From NCBI RefSeq assembly GCF_002953135.1, contig NZ_CP026372.1, positions 1,116,001-1,180,000 of the forward strand: a stretch of 64,000 nt of DNA. Reading direction: 5' to 3'. This document shows, one piece after another, positions 61,095-64,000 of this stretch. A program made the position numbers and the translations under genes. Source of the DNA: Sphingobium sp. SCG-1 (lineage in GTDB: Bacteria; Pseudomonadota; Alphaproteobacteria; Sphingomonadales; Sphingomonadaceae). The notes beneath the pieces were generated by a model, which saw only the letters and a program-made list of their open reading frames with translations, was not told the origin of the DNA and ran no database searches. Each line of letters opens with the position of its first letter. The first letter of the stretch is position 1.

Positions 61095-63020
61095 ATGTCC
61101 GAACGCCCCCTCACGCCGTTGCTAGATAAGGTAAATCTGCCCGCAGACCTGCGAAGGCTCGATCCTACGGAGTTGCCTCAGCTTGCGGACGAATTGCGGC
61201 AGGAAGTGATTGCGGCTGTGGGCGTCACTGGCGGGCATTTGGGTTCCGGCCTGGGTGTGGTCGAGCTTACGACCGCGATCCATTATGTGTTCGACACGCC
61301 CACGGACAAGCTCGTGTGGGACGTTGGGCATCAATGTTATCCGCATAAGGTGCTGACCGGGCGGCGCGATCGTATCCGGACGCTTCGCGCTGGCGGCGGC
61401 CTCTCAGGCTTCACCAAGCGGTCCGAGAGCGAATATGACCCCTTCGGCGCGGCGCATAGCTCTACGTCGATCAGCGCGGCATTGGGATTCGCCATTGCCG
61501 CCAAGCTGAAGAATCAGCCCGGCAAGGGCATTGCGGTTATCGGCGACGGCGCGATGTCGGCCGGCATGGCCTATGAGGCGATGAACAATGCGCGCGAGGC
61601 CGGAAATCGGCTGGTCGTGATCCTCAACGACAATGATATGTCGATTGCCCCGCCGGTCGGAGGGCTGTCTGCCTATCTGGCCCGGATCGTGTCCAGCCGG
61701 GAATTCCTCTCGGTGCGCGATGTGCTGAAGCGCCTCGCGCGCAAATTGCCGCGTCCGCTGCACAAGGCCGCGCGCAAGACCGACGAGTTCGCGCGCGGCA
61801 TGGCGATGGGTGGCACGCTATTCGAGGAACTTGGCTTCTATTATGTCGGGCCTGTCGATGGGCATAATCTCGATCAGCTCATCCCGGTTCTGGAAAATGT
61901 CCGTGATGCGGAAGAAGGCCCTATCCTCGTCCATGTCGTGACCAAGAAGGGCAAGGGCTACGCGCCCGCCGAAGCCGCCAGCGACAAATATCATGGCGTT
62001 CAGAAATTCGATGTGGTCACGGGCGCACAAGCTAAAGCGCCTCCCGGCCCGCCAAGCTATACCAGCGTGTTCGCCAAAGCGCTGATCGCCGAGGGCCTGA
62101 ACGACGATCGCATTTGCGCGATCACGGCAGCGATGCCTGCCGGTACGGGCCTCGACAAGTTTCAGGAGGCTTTCCCCTCACGCACCTTCGATGTCGGAAT
62201 CGCCGAACAGCATGCGGTGACCTTCGCGGCGGGTCTCGCGGCACAGGGCATGCGGCCATTCTGCGCGATCTATTCGACGTTCCTTCAGCGCGCATACGAT
62301 CAGGTCGTGCACGATGTCGCGATACAGAATCTGCCGGTGCGTTTCGCGATCGACCGGGCGGGTCTCGTCGGCGCCGATGGCAGCACCCATGCTGGCAGCT
62401 TCGACGTGACCTATCTCGCGACGTTACCGAACTTCGTCGTAATGGCGGCGGCGGACGAGGCGGAGCTGGTGCACATGGTGCACACGTGCGCACAGCACGA
62501 CAGCGGCCCAATCGCGGTGCGCTATCCGCGTGGCAATGGCACAGGTGTAGCACTACCGAAAACGCCGCAATTGCTGGAGATCGGCAAGGGCCGCATCGTC
62601 CGGGAAGGCCAGAAGATCGTCATCATGTCGCTCGGCACTCGGCTGGAGGAAGCGCTGAAGGCGGCGGACCTGCTGGAAGCCAAGGGGCTGTCCACCACCG
62701 TTGCGGACCTCCGATTCGCTAAGCCCCTCGACGAAGCCATGATCCGCAAGCTGCTGGCGACGCATGAAGTCGCCGTGACAGTGGAAGAGGGCGCTGTCGG
62801 TGGCCTTGGCGCGCATGTGCTGACGCTGGCGAGCGACCTTGGCCTCACAGATTCGGGATTGAAGATCCGCACCCTGCGGCTGCCCGACATCTTCCAGGAT
62901 CAGGACAAGCCCGAAAAGCAATATGCCGATGCGGGTCTGGATTCCGCCGCTATCGTGAATACGGTCCTGACTGCACTGCGCCATAACAGCGCGGGCGTAG
63001 TCGGCGAAGCGCGGGCCTGA
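61095..63020 (+). CDS. dxs: 1-deoxy-D-xylulose-5-phosphate synthase
   Basis: This 641-residue thiamine-diphosphate enzyme makes DXP for the MEP isoprenoid pathway. Motifs: GGHLGSGLGVVELTTAIHYV, DVGHQCYPHKVLTGRRD, the TPP motif GDGAMSAGMAYEAMNNAREA with LNDNDMSI near residue 180, GPVDGHNLDQLIPVL, and the transketolase C-half with FDVGIAEQHAVTFAAGLAAQ and DRAGLVGADGSTHAGSFDV. AGGAGA lies before the ATG at 61095. Products feed carotenoid, ubiquinone and UbiA-dependent steps. Confidence 0.96.
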   Translation: MSERPLTPLLDKVNLPADLRRLDPTELPQLADELRQEVIAAVGVTGGHLGSGLGVVELTTAIHYVFDTPTDKLVWDVGHQCYPHKVLTGRRDRIRTLRAGGGLSGFTKRSESEYDPFGAAHSSTSISAALGFAIAAKLKNQPGKGIAVIGDGAMSAGMAYEAMNNAREAGNRLVVILNDNDMSIAPPVGGLSAYLARIVSSREFLSVRDVLKRLARKLPRPLHKAARKTDEFARGMAMGGTLFEELGFYYVGPVDGHNLDQLIPVLENVRDAEEGPILVHVVTKKGKGYAPAEAASDKYHGVQKFDVVTGAQAKAPPGPPSYTSVFAKALIAEGLNDDRICAITAAMPAGTGLDKFQEAFPSRTFDVGIAEQHAVTFAAGLAAQGMRPFCAIYSTFLQRAYDQVVHDVAIQNLPVRFAIDRAGLVGADGSTHAGSFDVTYLATLPNFVVMAAADEAELVHMVHTCAQHDSGPIAVRYPRGNGTGVALPKTPQLLEIGKGRIVREGQKIVIMSLGTRLEEALKAADLLEAKGLSTTVADLRFAKPLDEAMIRKLLATHEVAVTVEEGAVGGLGAHVLTLASDLGLTDSGLKIRTLRLPDIFQDQDKPEKQYADAGLDSAAIVNTVLTALRHNSAGVVGEARA

Positions 63021-63080
63021 GCGGTTGACGCGCCCCTTTGTGGGCGGCTAGGCGGACGCCTTTCCAGCAGGATATGACCC

Positions 63081-63383
63081 ATGAACGATACGCCTGAAAC
63101 GCCCACGCCCGAAACGGCCCCGATAACCGACACGCCGCCCGACCGCCTGTCGACCAACCCGCGCAGCCCCCACTTCGACATGGACGTGCTTCAGCGCGGC
63201 ATCGGTATCCGGTTCAAGGATCGCATCCGCAATGACGTGGAAGAATATAGCATTTCCGAAGGCTGGATTCGCGTAGCGGCGGGCAAGACCAAGGACCGCC
63301 ACGGACAACCGCTGACCATCAAACTGTCTGGCGAAGTAGAAGCCTGGTACGAAAATCCGCCTGCGCAAGAGGCTTCGGAATAG
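63081..63383 (+). CDS. DUF3297 family protein
   Basis: This 100-residue protein has an acidic, Thr/Pro-rich N-terminus and the DUF3297 core: DRLSTNPRSPHFDMDVLQRG, IGIRFKDRIRNDVEEYSISE, GWIRVAAGKTKDRHGQPLTI. Function unknown; the fold is predicted to be a small beta-rich domain (glutathione-peroxidase-associated in some annotations, which cannot be checked here). It follows dxs after 60 bp on the same strand. Confidence 0.85.
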   Translation: MNDTPETPTPETAPITDTPPDRLSTNPRSPHFDMDVLQRGIGIRFKDRIRNDVEEYSISEGWIRVAAGKTKDRHGQPLTIKLSGEVEAWYENPPAQEASE

Positions 63384-63384
63384 T

Positions 63385-64000
63385 CTATTTCAGCCGCGCG
63401 GCCCGTTTCACGTCGCGGATGATGTCGCTCAAGGTGCGCTCGTCTCCGATCCGGCTTACATCCGCATAGGCCAGGCGGGGTCCGGCCTTGCGGAGCGGCA
63501 AGTCCTCCGCATCATCCGGGAGCGGCATGGCCTTGGCTAGGCGTACGCCGCTCATACCCCTGAACGGATTGAGGCGCGCTTTCTCGCTATAGATAAAGCC
63601 GTAAGTCGGGTTGATACGCGCGCCCATCTGGCCGGTGGGCGTATGCCAAACGCGCACCGCGCTCCAGTCGCCTTCTTCCGACACGTCGATGGCGCGGACG
63701 TCTTCTTCGATAGCGCCCGGCGTCGACCAGTTCGCATGCCGGATCAGCACTTCGCGATCCGACAGCACCGCGCTCACCACCGCGACATGGCCAAGCTGCA
63801 TGGGTCCATAAGGCTGGAACGCCAGCACCGCGCCCTTACGAGGAACATGCCCGCGATCATAATGTCCGGCCGCCTGCGCCCACCATGTCCACGCGTCACC
63901 ATACAGCGTCACGCCCGAAACCACACGCGAATAGGGCACGCATTGCAGAATGTCGGCGGCGCGCAGCGGCATCGCTATTGAAATGGCAAGGCTCGTCGCC
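63385..64000 (-). CDS. CHAP domain amidase, exported (5' end outside window)
   Basis: The frame is open to the right edge, so the start is not visible; the residues at the edge (ATSLAISIAMPLRAAD) look like the end of a signal peptide. The CHAP domain follows: catalytic Cys in DILQCVPYSRVVSGV, DAWTWWAQAAGHYDRGHVPR, the GAVLAFQPYG strand and catalytic His in LGHVAVVSAVL. CHAP enzymes cleave peptidoglycan peptides. Met 63972 is internal and should not be used as the start. Confidence 0.85.
   Translation of the reverse strand, partial: ATSLAISIAMPLRAADILQCVPYSRVVSGVTLYGDAWTWWAQAAGHYDRGHVPRKGAVLAFQPYGPMQLGHVAVVSAVLSDREVLIRHANWSTPGAIEEDVRAIDVSEEGDWSAVRVWHTPTGQMGARINPTYGFIYSEKARLNPFRGMSGVRLAKAMPLPDDAEDLPLRKAGPRLAYADVSRIGDERTLSDIIRDVKRAARLK

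Noticed and set aside
1..64000. CRISPR arrays, tRNA and rRNA genes
   Set aside because: I looked for regularly spaced direct repeats and cloverleaf or rRNA sequence. The only regular spacing is the four 6-bp sites at 2252-2320, far too short for CRISPR repeats.

Overview
This is a GC-rich alphaproteobacterial chromosome segment, most likely from Sphingomonadales (Sphingomonas, Sphingobium or Sphingopyxis). The evidence is a UrcA-family protein, two large TonB-dependent receptors, an alphaproteobacterial-type GshA, the serC-serA pair near hisZ, a DUF3297 protein, and palindromic repeats of the type scattered through sphingomonad genomes. All identifications come from reading the translated sequence; no database search was run.

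Layout. (1) Bases 1-10.3 kb are an accessory DNA-defence or DNA-modification island. A forward, overlapping cassette (DUF2357-type nuclease C-terminus, DUF3883 protein, Vsr endonuclease) is followed by a DndB-like DGQHR protein that has an elaborate upstream region. Converging on it across a strong terminator is a reverse three-gene operon: DUF6361 protein, phospholipase D-like protein and SF2 helicase. (2) 10.3-12.0 kb is a decayed boundary with a Fic fragment, a resolvase-like site, a possible Tn3-type end and a broken VWA gene. (3) 12.0-22.4 kb is a peptide/gamma-glutamyl scavenging locus: UrcA protein, TonB-dependent receptor, gamma-glutamyltranspeptidase, TolB-like/amidohydrolase fusion and M20 peptidase. 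(4) 22.4-25.6 kb holds a broken sensor gene, an M48 lipoprotein protease and a thiolase fragment. (5) 25.6-32.8 kb is a complete iron-siderophore signalling and uptake locus: ECF sigma, FecR-like anti-sigma, STN-type receptor, PepSY protein, DUF3325, DUF3649 and TonB. (6) 33.4-64.0 kb is mainly core chromosome: pheA, cytochrome c, LOG protein, extensin-like lipoprotein, serC-serA, hisZ, Nudix, cysQ-like, pmbA, permease, nudC, mutY, dciA, two DsbA-like proteins, smc, ubiA, rsmE, gshA, ICMT-like protein, DUF1345, argG, a Gdt1-type transporter behind a yybP-ykoY manganese riboswitch, a Fur-family regulator, dxs, DUF3297 and a CHAP protein cut by the right edge.

How the parts work together. The iron locus reads as a surface-signalling cascade, with a near-identical Fur-like palindrome in front of both the sigma gene and the receptor gene. 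The receptor also has a candidate GGAAA-type ECF promoter. The scavenging locus couples outer-membrane import to periplasmic hydrolysis. The manganese riboswitch matches the Gdt1-type transporter it precedes.

The least explained part is the left island. The DndB-like gene lacks visible dndCDE partners. It is preceded by four CCAGGG-type sites at exact 21-bp spacing, a duplicated leader with a conserved 20-nt core inside two different but self-complementary stems, and a 15-codon ORF. The facing operon has its own 27-codon leader ORF and a palindromic operator candidate.
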